Origin: Enoplolaimus lenunculus
Lineage: Eukaryota; Nematoda; Enoplea; Enoplida; Thoracostomopsidae
Assembly (NCBI GenBank): GCA_030248215.1
Contig: JASANG010003403.1
Location: forward strand, 124,001 to 188,000
DNA: 64,000 nucleotides
Direction of reading: 5' to 3'
Positions 48,311 through 60,359 of this stretch are shown in pieces (the first letter of the stretch is position 1; each line of letters begins with the position of its first letter). The position numbers were made by a program, and so were the translations under genes. The notes below the pieces were generated by a model that saw only the letters and a program-made list of their open reading frames with translations, searched no databases and was not told the origin of the DNA.

Positions 48311-50624
48311 ATCGTTCATTGCCTGTCGTTCACTGTAAAAAATGGGGAGTCAAATAGACTCTCTCTGAAACAGGCTTCTCCTGACAACGCAAACTGCGTC
48401 AAATTTGACTCCGCCAAAGTCAACAGTGAATAGAATTTGAGTGAGGCGTGCATATATTCGTTGGTTTTTTAAAAAAATTAAAGAAAAAATGGCCGATGCA
48501 TCGCAATTTGTAAGATTTTGGATAAATTTCATAATTTTTATTTCATTTCAAGCAATTGAAGCATATATCTTTAGTCATAAATTGCGATACGTGACTTATA
48601 ACTATAATTTTGAAAGTTAAAATAAACTTCCCGTTATTTCCACAACGGAAACGTAAATATGCACAGATTTTTACCGGAAACGGATATCCGGTTACATTCT
48701 GGTGGTAAGTTTTCGTAAAATTTTTAGAAATTTGATTGTCGACATTTTGTAAAAAATAAGCATAAACAACCCGTTTGACACTTTTTTAATATTAAAGGAT
48801 AGGCTTCCTTCCGCTCATTCACGCCTGGGGTCAGACCCAGATATTGTATTAGAGATCTGTCTAATACCTGCCATCGTTAAAAGAATTTTTTAAAGCAATA
48901 GGGAGTCTATAACCCTACCCTTTCTCCTAAGGCCAAAGTCGCAGTTCGCAAGGGACCCCGTGTGGATGAGCTTCAGAACAAACATTGCGCGTCGATCGGA
49001 CCGAGGCTCTCTGAGAGAGTAGAGACGGTTTCAGATATTTCTGTCAATTTGCACGATATATATTAATGGATAAAAAACTCGCGTGCAAGAATCCAGACAC
49101 ATTTTTTGCAACTAAATGTTTAAAACGAAAAATGTTGGGTTTTTAATTTTGGTGTAAAAAAGGCCACGCGCTCGGTGGCCCCTTTTGAATCTGCCGGTGT
49201 CTGAAGGAGAGTCATTCGCATAGAGGGATCGGCATGCCGGCGTCCGCGCTTCTCTACCTCTGTTAATTTTAGTTGGCCAGTTTCCTTGTATGTGACAGCG
49301 AGCTTCTTAATCCTGCAATTTGATTGGCTACTCCCAAATCATGGTCGCAAGTATATTCTAAATTGCACCAATCAGCCTTCGCGTATATTTAAAACTGTCG
49401 GGATAGAGCAACGTTTTGTGTGTACATTTTGTTGATATTTGATTGGTTATTATTGTTGTTTAGTTTGACACATGAATACGGCACGGCTGCGTATAGTGCG
49501 AATCGCTGCACATTTGTCAAAATGCCATAAATCATTTGTTTATATATGTTAATATGTTGTTGTATATAATGTGTATAGTATTCAGTATATATGTATAGTT
49601 CTTTGACTGGTCGTTTACACATTTGACTGATTTGATGTACGTCGAATTGTGAATACTTTGAGAAGGGGGGACAAATAGGAATAGGATAGATATATTTTCT
49701 CGAAACGTTCAGAAAAGAGACGAGAAAAAGGTACTTATACAGGGTTAACCCGTTGGACCTTGTAGAGGTGTAAAAAATTTTCTGACTCGCTGATAAGAGG
49801 TTAAATAGGTTTTACCTGCATGAAATATATCCTAATGCTGGCAGTAATCCGTGTGTGTGGTTTCAATATTTTTGTATACGATTTTGTACAAAAATTGCGT
49901 TTGGCTTCTTGGTTGCGAAGTTTTTTATTACTAATATTGCACGGCCTCATTTTTTGACGAAAATTTCTGAATCGGCCACTTCTCCAGTCCCGTAGTCAGC
50001 TCACGTTGCTATGCGGGGGAGGTAAACGTTTTTCCGAAGGGATATACAAGGCTTTTCCATGACTTACAAGCAAGGATGTAAATTTTCTAGGAGGTCTAAA
50101 ATTTTTTCTGTGGAACTGAGCCCGCTAGACCCCATCTGCCTACGGGTTTTCACTGCTCCTTTGTCCATATTGTGTTGTTGTCGGAGAGTCGGAGAGCTTG
50201 TATGTATTTACTATGACTACTCAAGATAAAAGGAAACATGCCGACGTTTAAATATTGTCACAGACTGGAGTAGTAACGAATTGAATAGAATGTGTATGGA
50301 AAAATTTTGTCGAGTCTCGTCGATGACAGATTAGTAATGTATCATTGTATGAATTATTATAACGATTTTCTGCCCCCGTAATAGTTCCTTGATGAAAATA
50401 TTTATCATCGCTGGTGCATATATAACTTAATACTTTATCACTGTACAAATGGACCAACCAAAATCCTTCCGCAACGTCTGCACTCTACTGCATTTATGGT
50501 TGCGTATTCTAGTGCAGTTCTGTTCCGAATTGAACTACGTTTCGTATTCAAATTAAACGAAAAATGTTATTAGCCGATCGGGTTTGTCAGCATGCAAGAT
50601 TCCTAGGAATTACATGCGAGCGGG

Positions 50625-51054
50625 CAAGGTTGCAATGGAATTTTGATTCTAACTAAAATTCCGATAAAATTTGCGTTCCGATTCCGACTACGTACTATTC
50701 CGATGCCGGAATTCTGATTTTTCGGTCGTGTGATTTTATTCAGTAGCATACTAACAGAGAAGAGGTTGTAATTTAGCTACCGGCTGTTAGAAATTGGTTT
50801 ATTGATGCGCTACACTAGCTTTTCTTCTGCCCATGACCTCGTTACAAGGTACAATTACGGCTAACTCTGAGAATTGGCAAAACTGTATTAATGTCATAAG
50901 TTGGGTTGGACACATACTATTGTTACTGAAAATGTAAGCAATAATGCAACCTGGCATATGGCAACAAATGTAATACACTTACTTTTAATAGAATGAACTT
51001 AAATTCCGATTCCGATTCCAGTTCCGACAAAATCTAGATCCGGTTGGAACCTTG
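50625..51054. mobile_element. hAT-2-like element, older copy
   Basis: Starts CAAGGTTGCAATGG and ends CCGGTTGGAACCTTG, inverted. Subterminal TTCCGATTCCGA words match 39252-39655. Flanks CGAGCGGG and CAAGCGGA agree at 6 of 8 bases. Confidence 0.7.
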
Positions 51055-53799
51055 CAAGCGGATATAAGTTTTCTTGGGGGCGATGTGTCCAAAAGTACCT
51101 GAGCCCTCTTGGCTCTCGCTAGCTACGGGCCAGACTACCTGATGCTGCGTGATAGTGGACCGGTTTATATCAAAATACCCGGGCGTATTTTAGTACCATT
51201 CCAGCCTAGAGATCTAACGGCGTTGCGCCGTGTTTAAACCATTGATGATTGTTTAGAAATTTCAAAAATTTGGTATTTTCATCATTTTTCCGAGAATTTT
51301 ATATTGTAGTATGAGCACAATATATGAGAGCGCATATCCGAAACAGTGGAGCTACGGACGATTTCAGGAATTTGACAAATTAGTATTGTCGGCACATCAA
51401 AAGAAAAAAATCATACAATGGGTCTCCCAGTGTGTGTCCCCCTCGGGTCCCCACCCACGTTGTTTTGTGTGTCGACGAGCAGCCAAGTAGAAATTAACTT
51501 TTTTCTAAAAGCACTCCAAGCCAATAATAATTAATCTTTTAAACGCAGGGTTCATTCAAAGCGAATATTAATGGAATCATTTTTTGATTGGCTGGAGCTA
51601 AAATTTAACTTTTGCAATGTAATGCAGTAGGGTAATTTAAGTATATCTGGTTCCACGGACGTCTATACGGAGGGGGCATTATGGTGCCGTGCCCCCTCAA
51701 ATTTGGCTGGTGCCCCCCAAATAGACTTGGTCGAAAAGTATACAATCTTGAATTACTATTGTATAGGGCCCCCAAATTTATAGGGTTAACTCCAAATGTA
51801 ATTTTCGGCGGATGCCCCTGCCACGTTCACGAGTTCGTGCCTGAGATATGTCCTGGCGCTCAGCCATCTAAACTATCTTGACGTTTAGGATTATTTTGAA
51901 CCATTTTCAATTTGTTTATATGTTTCATGAATGATTTGGACCCTTTGAAGACACGTTTAGGTTGCATCCTAACCAACTTGTAGAGATTAATTTTGCCATG
52001 TTTAAATTTATTTAAAAATTTAGGCCGGAGAGTTTTTCAGTAATTGTTATATTTTAGCTATTACCAACCAAAGGAAAACTAGTATCAATATATCGCAATG
52101 TTTACTAATTTCAAATAAAAAATTGTAGAATCATCAATATTTAAGAAAATAAGTATTGTTGCAATTTCTAACTTAAAAACGTGACAGCGATTTATATAAT
52201 ACGCCCGTAGATATTAGCAATAACCGGGACAGAACGGAAGCCAAGGTATAAAAGTTTGTTGCTTTTTATGAATGAATCACCGAAATCAAGCTCTGGTTGG
52301 AAATTTTCATTGACTACGGCCTTGTTTTGTTCATACAAACAGTTACTTTTCCTAGTGAAATTTAATATCGTTTGAATAAATTTTAAAAAGATTATTTTTG
52401 TTATTTATTTTTTATTTATTTATGTATTTTAGAGAGGTGTCTGATGAATGTGTACACCAGTCTATTTGGTTTACCGGATTTCGGATATATGCAGAATTCG
52501 TGGTCCGTCATAATTGCCGTAATGGTTTTGGCTAGAACTTTTTTCTCAAATAACCCTAGTATTAGTTTCAACCATTTAAGTGATTCTATGATTTTGCTTA
52601 AAATGGTTGGATTTTAATTTTTTTGCATATTTCAGGCTGCTCGTTGTTTTACCTTGCATTTTACAAATTTTAGTTTTTCAAAGTCTATTTTTAAAAATTT
52701 ACATTTTGAGAGTTTACAACTTAGGGACCAGAAATATTTTTGTCGAAAATTTCAAACCATTTGAAATTTTCTTAAACTGTGCTTTTGATTGCATCAGCAT
52801 TTTGGATCAAATCCAAAATTGCATACCTATAGCCATATCAACAGTCTCGAAGACCCAAAACTATTTTTGGACGGCATTCTTACAAGGCTTGCATGTTGAA
52901 ATCAAACTTTTACAGGGAGCTAAGGCTTTTTCTGGGTGGGGCGCTGGGCATCCCCTGAGGAGGCAATATCTAATTTACAAAAACGGAGTTTTTATTTTAT
53001 GTTTCTCATTTCAAAAGTTTTTATATCTGTAAACTCCCGAATATAGAAAAAATTTTTTATGCGTTGTAAACATAAGCTGGTAACGCAGAACTAGGTATGC
53101 TCAATTTGCAGCCAAACTAAATAACTATTTTTTTGCTACAAACTTTCAAAATTCGCAAAATCACATTATCGACTAGCTATGTGATTATTCGAAATACAAA
53201 TTATGATTGGACATTAAGCCCTATTAAATTAGTTAATAAAAATATACTGGTTTATAAACGACTGCTTAAAACTACCCACGTGCACTTCGCGGTGTATTTT
53301 TCGTTGCCTTTTTAAAGTTGCTCGTAAAATTAGGCAAATATTGTTGTTTAGACAAATTTTTTTTGCTATATTTCAAAATAGTTAGCTTACCTGCTTATGG
53401 TTGTAACTTGACATTAAATGAATTGTCGGCAAAGAATCGTCAGGTATAGTAATGCAACAAGCGCAGTCAAATAATAAGTTCGGGAGAGTATAACCTCAAG
53501 TGAAAATTGTTGACCTATGGTATGCACAATGTTGTTTTAAAGTCTGTTGTTAAAAATTGTTTTCTGTTGTTTCTACAGAAATTTCGGAATGGGATATATT
53601 CCTTTTTGTAGCTACGTTTGCATCGGCCCTTTTGTACTTTTATAATATCACTGATGTTCAGTGCTGAATTCAAAAGTTGCTGTAGCTTCGTTCTATGGAA
53701 TTTAACACAGATTAAGTTCAAAGTTTTGCATGAAACTTTAGGACTATTGTTGCGTTTGGCTTCTGGCAAGCTAGCTTTTTCATTAATATGTGTTATATA

Positions 53800-53838
53800 T
53801 ATTTATTATTTATATATATAATAATATAATAATATATA

Positions 53839-53879
<41 letters not shown>

Positions 53880-53892
53880 TAGATATATATGT
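53800..53892. repeat. (AT)n microsatellite
   Basis: Nearly pure TA dinucleotides over about 90 bp with a few extra A and T. Confidence 0.97.
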
Positions 53893-54482
53893 CAGAAATT
53901 CCAAGTTCCGTCACTGGTGATGTTACTTTTGTAAGGGTAAACCAATGAAATGGCTCCATTAGAACGTATGAAGAGACATTCTTTCGCTAACAAAAAGCAG
54001 CAAATAAAATCTGTCGATTATGATTGATGCAACAGCGCTGTTGAAAAATGTTTTGAACTAAAAAAATGAAAAAATTATAAATATCAAAAACAGGCCGCCG
54101 TTTAAAGTTCATTGAACATTGAACGAAATTCGTCAAAACATTCGGGTTTTTGTTTAATTTGAATAAATGTTTTAACTCACTGTCGAATGTGCTTTCTGAT
54201 TTACATTTTTTTAAAATAAATTATCTTAAATTTAGGCTAAATCTATGCGTAGAGTGTACAAGAACTAAGCCTTTTGGTTTATAGTCTATTTTTAGCGCGG
54301 GCCTTATATAATAAGTTCAAACGCATGATATTAAACAGCACTGAAGAGTGTATTCGATATTTCAAACCAGGCTGTATGGCACAAATTGGATGATTTTTGC
54401 TGGCGAGTCAAACGAACTAGGAAGTTTTCAATCTTAGCGGAACTAGTAGCTTAAATTTATAACCTATGAAACTATTAAACAT

Positions 54483-54774
54483 GGTATCACGATTCACGAC
54501 AGTTCGTCGCCTGACAACTTGTCGAACGACAATTTGTAAAGCGACATCTCGTCAACCGCCAGAACTCGTTGACCCGGCAATTTGTCGCCAACAACCCGTA
54601 GCTACGACAACTTGCGTAACCGATAATTTGTCGCCCGGCTTTGGCGTAGGTATACTGGGTCGCCGAAATACATTTATGGCAAGTGTCGTAGTAGACGAAA
54701 CGTTGGGTTGGTTACATGTTATAAGTAGACGCGTTATCGGGCGACGAGTTGTAGGTTCATTTAAGAACATACCA
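54483..54774. mobile_element. Mutator-like miniature element with ACGACAA/TCGTCG ends
   Basis: Starts TATCACGATTCACGACAG, then TTCGTCGCCTGACAACTTG. Ends CGGGCGACGAGTTGTAGGTT. Several internal CGACAA/TTGTCG words give it a multi-hairpin character. An open frame running through it reflects only the repeat. Relatives are at 58098-58282 (inverted) and 62747-62931. Confidence 0.75.
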
Positions 54775-55883
54775 TTACTAAATTCGGCGAAATATATCTC
54801 ACCTATGCTCCCTTAACCCTGACTTATTTGTAATGGCCTATTTAGACTTGCAATAAACAGGTTCAGTATTGTGTTTACACCGACAAAAGTTTCATAGAAA
54901 CTTAAGAAGTTGATTCAACTAAATTTCATTGTAAAAGTGACGTCATTGGGTTAAAGTTGTCAAATTCAATTACCGTTCATCAATTGAAGATAATAATTCT
55001 GGTAATTGACAAAATGAAAATGTTTATTTTATTTGCTGAAAATGGTGTATTAATATAATATGTTGAATAACAAACTCTAAATTCAAATATCTCAATTTTA
55101 AAACCATTCCCAGCGGCCAAGTAACTTTAAACAGAATATATTTGGTAATCGAAACCACTCCTCCTGTAACCAGCTCAACATGCTAGGATGGGCTAAAAAT
55201 TTTTTGTTATGAGCATGCTGTTGATTTTACAAGGCTTATAAGCGGGGATATAACTTCCAGAGGGCTAGAATTTTTTATGCGGGATTGGCGAAGCTTACCG
55301 TAAGCTAGTGACCCGATTAAAACGTATTTTGCTGATTTTGGCCCAATGATTAATAATATATATGTTGTTCTAATAAAGTATAGCGCAACCCTTCGTTTCA
55401 GGGCAATATAAAGCGCGGCGTTATAAGCTTCAGCGATAAGCACCTTTAAAGTGTGTCTCGGAAGCGGCATTTTTGCATTGATGTTGTTTTACTGGTGAAC
55501 ATTCGATTAGAAACTGTTTATTTAGTACGTGTTAGACTAATCAAAATCTAAACACCGACAAGTGTTTACGCGGTGCTTGTTAAACTGGCGTAGGCCTCCT
55601 TGTGTGTTTATTTGTATCCGATAATCGTGTAGTATAGCGGCTTTTCACGAACGCTTAACAAGTAGTTCAAGTGCACCTAATCAGGCAATTAATGCGTTAA
55701 GGGTGGCCTGTCACTTGTAGTGCTACGCTGTTCGGCGCCAAGTGGTGTCACAAGTCTAAAAATACGGCTAACGATGTTTTTGTGCGATGCCGCAAGGTGA
55801 CGGACGTCGACAGACGGCATTGAGATTATCAAAAAGTATATATAGCTCCACTCAAACTGTGATATTTTTCGTTCTGTACTGTA

Positions 55884-56310
55884 CTGATTAAGCCGAATAA
55901 GAGGGTGGACTGATATTTATTTGGCCTCTCCACAGGGTATCTCCTGTTATTCGATGACGGACTATGATTTGTTTTTAAGCAACTCTCCGTCACCCTTCGT
56001 TTACTGATACATATCCGGTACTGTAATTATCTGTTGAATTACACGTTTATTTGTCTTGTATCAAAAGCTTGAGTGATAATGCAAGGTTACACTTAGAAGT
56101 GTACTTTCAAAACTTAAGTACGCTTTACAGTTTCGAACGCAACTTTATTTGGCCTGGAGTTATTTATGCACTACAATTACGGGCAATTAACAGTTATGGA
56201 CTCTAGTTAGGGTTTTAGGTCTCTATCCACTTACGGTCTCTTTTAGGCATACGGACTTCTATTGATTGGGACTCAAAACGAAGACCCACTGTTATTCGGG
56301 TCACTACAGT
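55884..56310. mobile_element. Mariner-like miniature element with TA duplication
   Basis: Starts CTGATTAAGCCGAATAAG and ends TTATTCGGGTCACTACAG, with TA on both sides. It is 427 bp and colinear with 43518-43951. Confidence 0.88.
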
Positions 56311-56888
56311 ATATCGTTTGAATGTAGGTTTTTAAAATTAAGTTATAAGATGTGAAACGTTTTTCTGTAAGGCTGCAATAGAATAAGCTTAACCTTTAGA
56401 CTATTTTTTTTGCTTAGACTGAGGTATTATCTTATTGTTACACTTAGTTTTAGGAACATTCTCATACAACTGTTACTGCCCAGTTCTACAGACTCGTCGT
56501 TTTGTTGCTTCGAAATCATATGTTAACATGATATGAGATGCATTTGCGAACCCAAATAAATGTAAGAATATTCTAATTACGAAAGAAATTCAATTTTAAT
56601 GTACATTAGGCTTAGGAGCTGTATTGTCAAATGTGTGTCACGCTATTAAAAGCTAATAATTGGTTGAAACAAACCAACTTCGCCCGTTGAACACCTAAAA
56701 ACCTGCGTAACAGCCAATTAAATGAAACGTGAAAAATATGCTAAGATTCAAAGCTCACCATTTTGTTAGTTGAAGATCTAACTGAATATTCTTCGAGTGT
56801 GACAGGTGCTATACACATTTGAGAATAGCATAGTTTTCAATTAGCTTTTTAAAATTAAGAAGTTTAATTCCAAACAATATTTCTAGTG

Positions 56889-57068
56889 ATGAGGCTAGGA
56901 CAGAGGGTGCCGGCGGCGCGCTCATTGACCAGTGCTTTCAATGCAAAACAGACGCAGGTGAAGATCATTAACTCTACCCCAGAAAGCGTACGGATAGAAG
57001 CGTATAGCCGCGGCGTATTGACTTCTGTGACAAAAACAGCGTATAATAAATTGAAATCTATCAAGTGA
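56889..57068 (+). CDS. Small open frame with presequence-like start, product unknown
   Basis: A 59-codon frame begins MRLGQRVPAARSLTSAF and ends YNKLKSIK. The basic, Ser/Ala-rich start resembles a mitochondrial presequence, and GC content is higher than its flanks. A TTTCTAG acceptor-like site sits just before the ATG, so it could also be a last exon. A CAG/GTGAAG donor-like site lies inside. The opposite strand is also open over 72 codons. I recognise no family. Confidence 0.25.
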   Translation: MRLGQRVPAARSLTSAFNAKQTQVKIINSTPESVRIEAYSRGVLTSVTKTAYNKLKSIK

Positions 57069-58097
57069 AATGAAAATGCCATATACGGTATTTAAGTGTT
57101 CAAAGGTCCCGGTTTCTGCTGGCACTCGCGAGGGAACTATTTACGTCCCAATTTGGCAGTAAATGTTTACCTATTTACTTTTACGTAGTTGGTTTAACGT
57201 CTTAATTTCTGGTCATATTTCTTGTTTGGTTTTGTTTGACATTTTTGTTATTTTTTATTTGTGACTGTTTAAGTTTTAATTTCTCGCCAATATATAATGG
57301 CGGATTTTCACATGAAATTTTAAATAGACGTTGTACGAAGATTTAAAGAACAGGCAAGGAAAATTTTTGTTATACAGAATTGTTTTAATACAGTTAAAAA
57401 ATTTCAACCGGGGGGTGTGGGTAAAGAAAGATGTTCATTGAGGCGCGTCCCCACTCATCCGCAGCTGTGTGCCTGCGAACGTTTTGCTTCAATACCCTAC
57501 AAATTCACCTTGGTTTAAACGTCTTAATTTCCGGTCATATTTCTAGTGGGTTTTTGCTGATTTTACTATATATTTGTTTGTGTTTAATAATTTCAGTATC
57601 GTTATTTTTGAGTCCAAGTAGAATACCTTAAATGTTAAGGAAAAACTAGTTTAATGGCTATTCGAAACAGAGATTTGAGCGAAATTGAGTTGAGATTATA
57701 AGATTGAGTTTAAATGGCAAAAATTAATGTTTTTATGATGAGCTTGGAATGACTTTTAGAGATGAGCGAACTCTGGATTTGAAATAAATTATTCAAAGTT
57801 ACGAACGACAGTTTTAACTGTGAAGTTTTATTGTGAGTTTCAAAATGATATCCACTTCAACAAACAAACAAACGCAGCCAAACCATTTTATTAGGAGGGA
57901 TAGGAAAAGTGACGATTGTTAAAGATTTTCTTTTACATTTAAGGTTGAGAAAACTCAGGCTTAGGTTAATCTTAGGGCAAATGTTTAGGTTTAACTTTAG
58001 GTAATGCATACAGTTTATATACAGTTTATGGATCAACTCATTTTATTTTGAAGGTTGTTACTCGTATGGTTGTCAACAAAAATGAGAAAAAACTTTT

Positions 58098-58282
58098 GTT
58101 AAAACGAATCTACGACAATTCGTCGCCTGACAACATGTCGTTGAACAGTGGCGTATGAATAAATCTAAGCATATTCGAAAGCCTAAGCTTAAAGTACAAT
58201 GACGAACCTCGACTTATGGAGTCGAAAAAAATTTCTGAAATAACATAACGTCGGACGACGAGTTGTCGCGATACTGATTAAA
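58098..58282 (-). mobile_element. Mutator-like miniature element, inverted copy
   Basis: CTACGACAATTCGTCGCCTG at the left and GACGACGAGTTGTCGCGATA at the right are the same two different ends as at 54483 and 62747, in opposite orientation. The core has CCTAAGCTTAAAG. Flanking duplication unclear. Confidence 0.7.
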
Positions 58283-58659
58283 ATATCTGAGTTTTTCCTT
58301 TGAACACCTTGACTCCTTGAGCCCTTGAAATTGTAAGCGAACGTTGATATCATGCGAATGGAAGACTCATTGAACCTCCTCACATTTATAAGTTACGTAC
58401 TTCATAATACAAATATATATTTTTTTATTTCTATGTTCCACTTAAATCTGGTTGAAAATGTGTTATTTGTACAGATATAATAATTATTGACGCTTGTGTT
58501 TATTCGTTGCTATTTGCATTTAATTTGTTTCAAAAAAACAGTAGGGTTTTTGGTTATTCATCAATGCATTAAGAACAGCCAGCGGAAACACGGAGTGATT
58601 AATTTCCGCAAACAATAATAGTTCATGGAGGCGTTTTGTGAACTTGTTTACAATTTGAT

Positions 58660-59195
58660 ATATCATTTTTCAATTTCAGGAATTATTTTCACAATTTATT
58701 ATTTTCTCAATTTAAAACAATTATTTTCACAATTTAAGATATTATTTTTTCAATTTATGGAATTATTTTCCGAAATTGAGACATTGTTTGTCAATTTGAG
58801 ACATTCTTCTTCAATTTATGGCATTGTTGTTTTTAATTTGAGACATTATTTGCCAATTTCAGACATTGTTTTTCAATTTGAGACATTCTCTTCAATTTAT
58901 GACATTGTTTTCTTAATTTGAGACACTATTTGCCAATTTCAGACATTGTTTTTCAATTTGAGACATTCTCTTCAATTTATGACATTGTTTTTTTAATTTG
59001 AGACATTATTTGCCAATTTCAGACATTGTTTTTCAATTTGAGACATTCTCTTCAATTTATGACATTGTTTTCTTAATTTGAGACATTATTTGCCAATTTC
59101 AGACATTGTTTTTCAATTTGAGACATTCTTCTTCAATTTATGACATTGTTTTTTAATTTGAGACATTATTTGGCCAATTTAAGACATTGTTGAGG
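58660..59195. repeat. 20-bp satellite organised in an 80-bp higher-order repeat
   Basis: The monomer is about CAATTTGAGACATTNTTTTT. From about 58835, four monomer variants recur together: AGACATTATTTGCCAATTTC begins at 58841, 59001, 59081 and (one base altered) 59161, and its variant AGACACTATT begins at 58921, an exact 80-bp spacing. Upstream of 58800 the monomers are more irregular. Confidence 0.95.
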
Positions 59196-60109
59196 AAACG
59201 TAGTTGTGAGAATATTTTTATTCCTAAAAATGTAGCTTTCTTACCGTTGCCAATGCAAACATCTGAACTTGGGCAAATTCAACCTGAGTTTGCCTGAAAC
59301 CAAACAGACGAACATTTGGCATAAAAAGGCTTAGGCTTCTGCTTAAGATTACGTAAGCTTTTTTCAAAACCTAAGCCTAATCTTAATCCTGAAGCTAACG
59401 CTTGTGGAAGGAACGTGTGCATAAAGAGTCATATTTTTTCATGCAACCGTTGTCGCACAAATTTCTACGGAATAACACAGTCCCGGTTCGTTCCCCTTGA
59501 ATCAGTGAAAACTTCCAAAGCAAATCAGTATTTTGAGATTTTAAGCGTAGTTTTTTCCTGCCGAATATTTTCAAAGTTCTAGAATTTGTAATCTTATTTT
59601 ATGCAAATTAGTTGTTTTTTCAAAACTGAATACGTTTAAGTGTTGTATTTACTAGCGTTTGTTGACGTTATTTTCAATAACTGAAGAAGTATCTAGTAGC
59701 TTATTCTGATGCTTATAAATACAAAGGAGTATTAAGCCTGCAACCCGCAGTTGCACCTCTTAACAGATTGGCGCTTCGAAAATCTGCAAAGTTCAGTAGT
59801 TTGGATCGGGTTCGTAGCCAAGTCGTGGCCGGCCAGGGGGTGTCAACCACCGTGAAAAAGTTTTCTAGAAAATTTCAACATTGGTAAGTCAACGAAAACC
59901 TCTGTATGCCCTTCCTGATAATTTTTCAGCTTTCTCCTAGGAGGTGAGTTGGCAACGGGCCGGATTTGGATATTAGTAGTCGGTAAAGATGTATCAATAT
60001 ATCGGGATTTAGTAAGAAATGGCACTGAAAAGCACGGCTACAATATTCTTAAAATAAAAATTGGCAAATCGCTAACAATTATAAGCTGAATCATGTTTGC
60101 TGAAGTGCT

Positions 60110-60196
60110 TAAAGGTGGCGCTATACTTGAATACTCACGTATGATACCGTATGTTGACGGACGGCGCGGACGTCATCAAAAGTATAGCGCATCCCG
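60110..60196. mobile_element. GCGCTATACTT-ended hairpin element just upstream of Frizzled
   Basis: AAGGTGGCGCTATACTTGA and TCAAAAGTATAGCGCATCCC are inverted, with CG-rich GACGGACGGCGCGGACGTC between. At 87 bp it is the smallest complete-looking member. It ends about 160 bp before the Frizzled start codon. Confidence 0.7.
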
Positions 60197-60359
60197 TGTA
60201 GTGAATAACATTGTTTTAAATTTCAGACAATTAAATACTTGGATTACTTAAAATTTAGTCAAAATAAGCCCATTGCGTAATTCACAATAAATATACGCTC
60301 GTTTGACAATATGTTAAACTTTTTGCATTTGCCTCGGTAATTTCTAAACCGCTCAAGCA

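Larger units (their letters stand above)
43216..49300. other. Intergenic region, part 1: mariner-like copy and minisatellites
   Basis: No named gene. It contains the listed mariner-like element, a ~2-kb minisatellite complex, a short open segment at 47791-47946, and a hAT-1-like fragment near 48185. A ~27-bp word (GGAACGGCCTTAAGGGTAAC and following CATTGG) near 46299 recurs with changes near 16598, 18828 and 61500. 46650-47700 and 48310-49180 look like unique AT-rich DNA with nothing I can call. Confidence 0.5.
49301..60359. other. Intergenic region, part 2, up to Frizzled
   Basis: No named gene. Beyond listed elements: CCAAT-type boxes on both strands (49322, 49368) with TATATTTAAAA near 49384; G/C-run blocks near 51660-51790; an AT-rich open frame at 52607-53032 judged spurious; a GCGCTATACTT-type end near 55378; and degenerate TTAGG words near 57955-58005 and 59330-59400. 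The 59400-60100 stretch holds a CCAGGGGGTGTC-type block near 59830 but nothing assignable. Confidence 0.5.

Noticed and set aside
52607-53032. 141-codon plus-strand open frame
   Set aside because: Phe/Leu/Ile-rich composition follows local T-richness. No recognisable motif and no codon-usage resemblance to the five real genes.
54466-54816. 116-codon plus-strand frame with Arg/Thr-rich start
   Set aside because: It coincides with the ACGACAA/TCGTCG-ended miniature transposon and is explained by its repeated CGACAA words.
58625-58921. 98-codon frame rich in Phe/Ile and a possible CRISPR-like regular array at 58660-59195
   Set aside because: The frame is a translation of the 20-bp satellite. 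Monomers abut without unique spacers, so it is not a CRISPR array, and the genome is eukaryotic.
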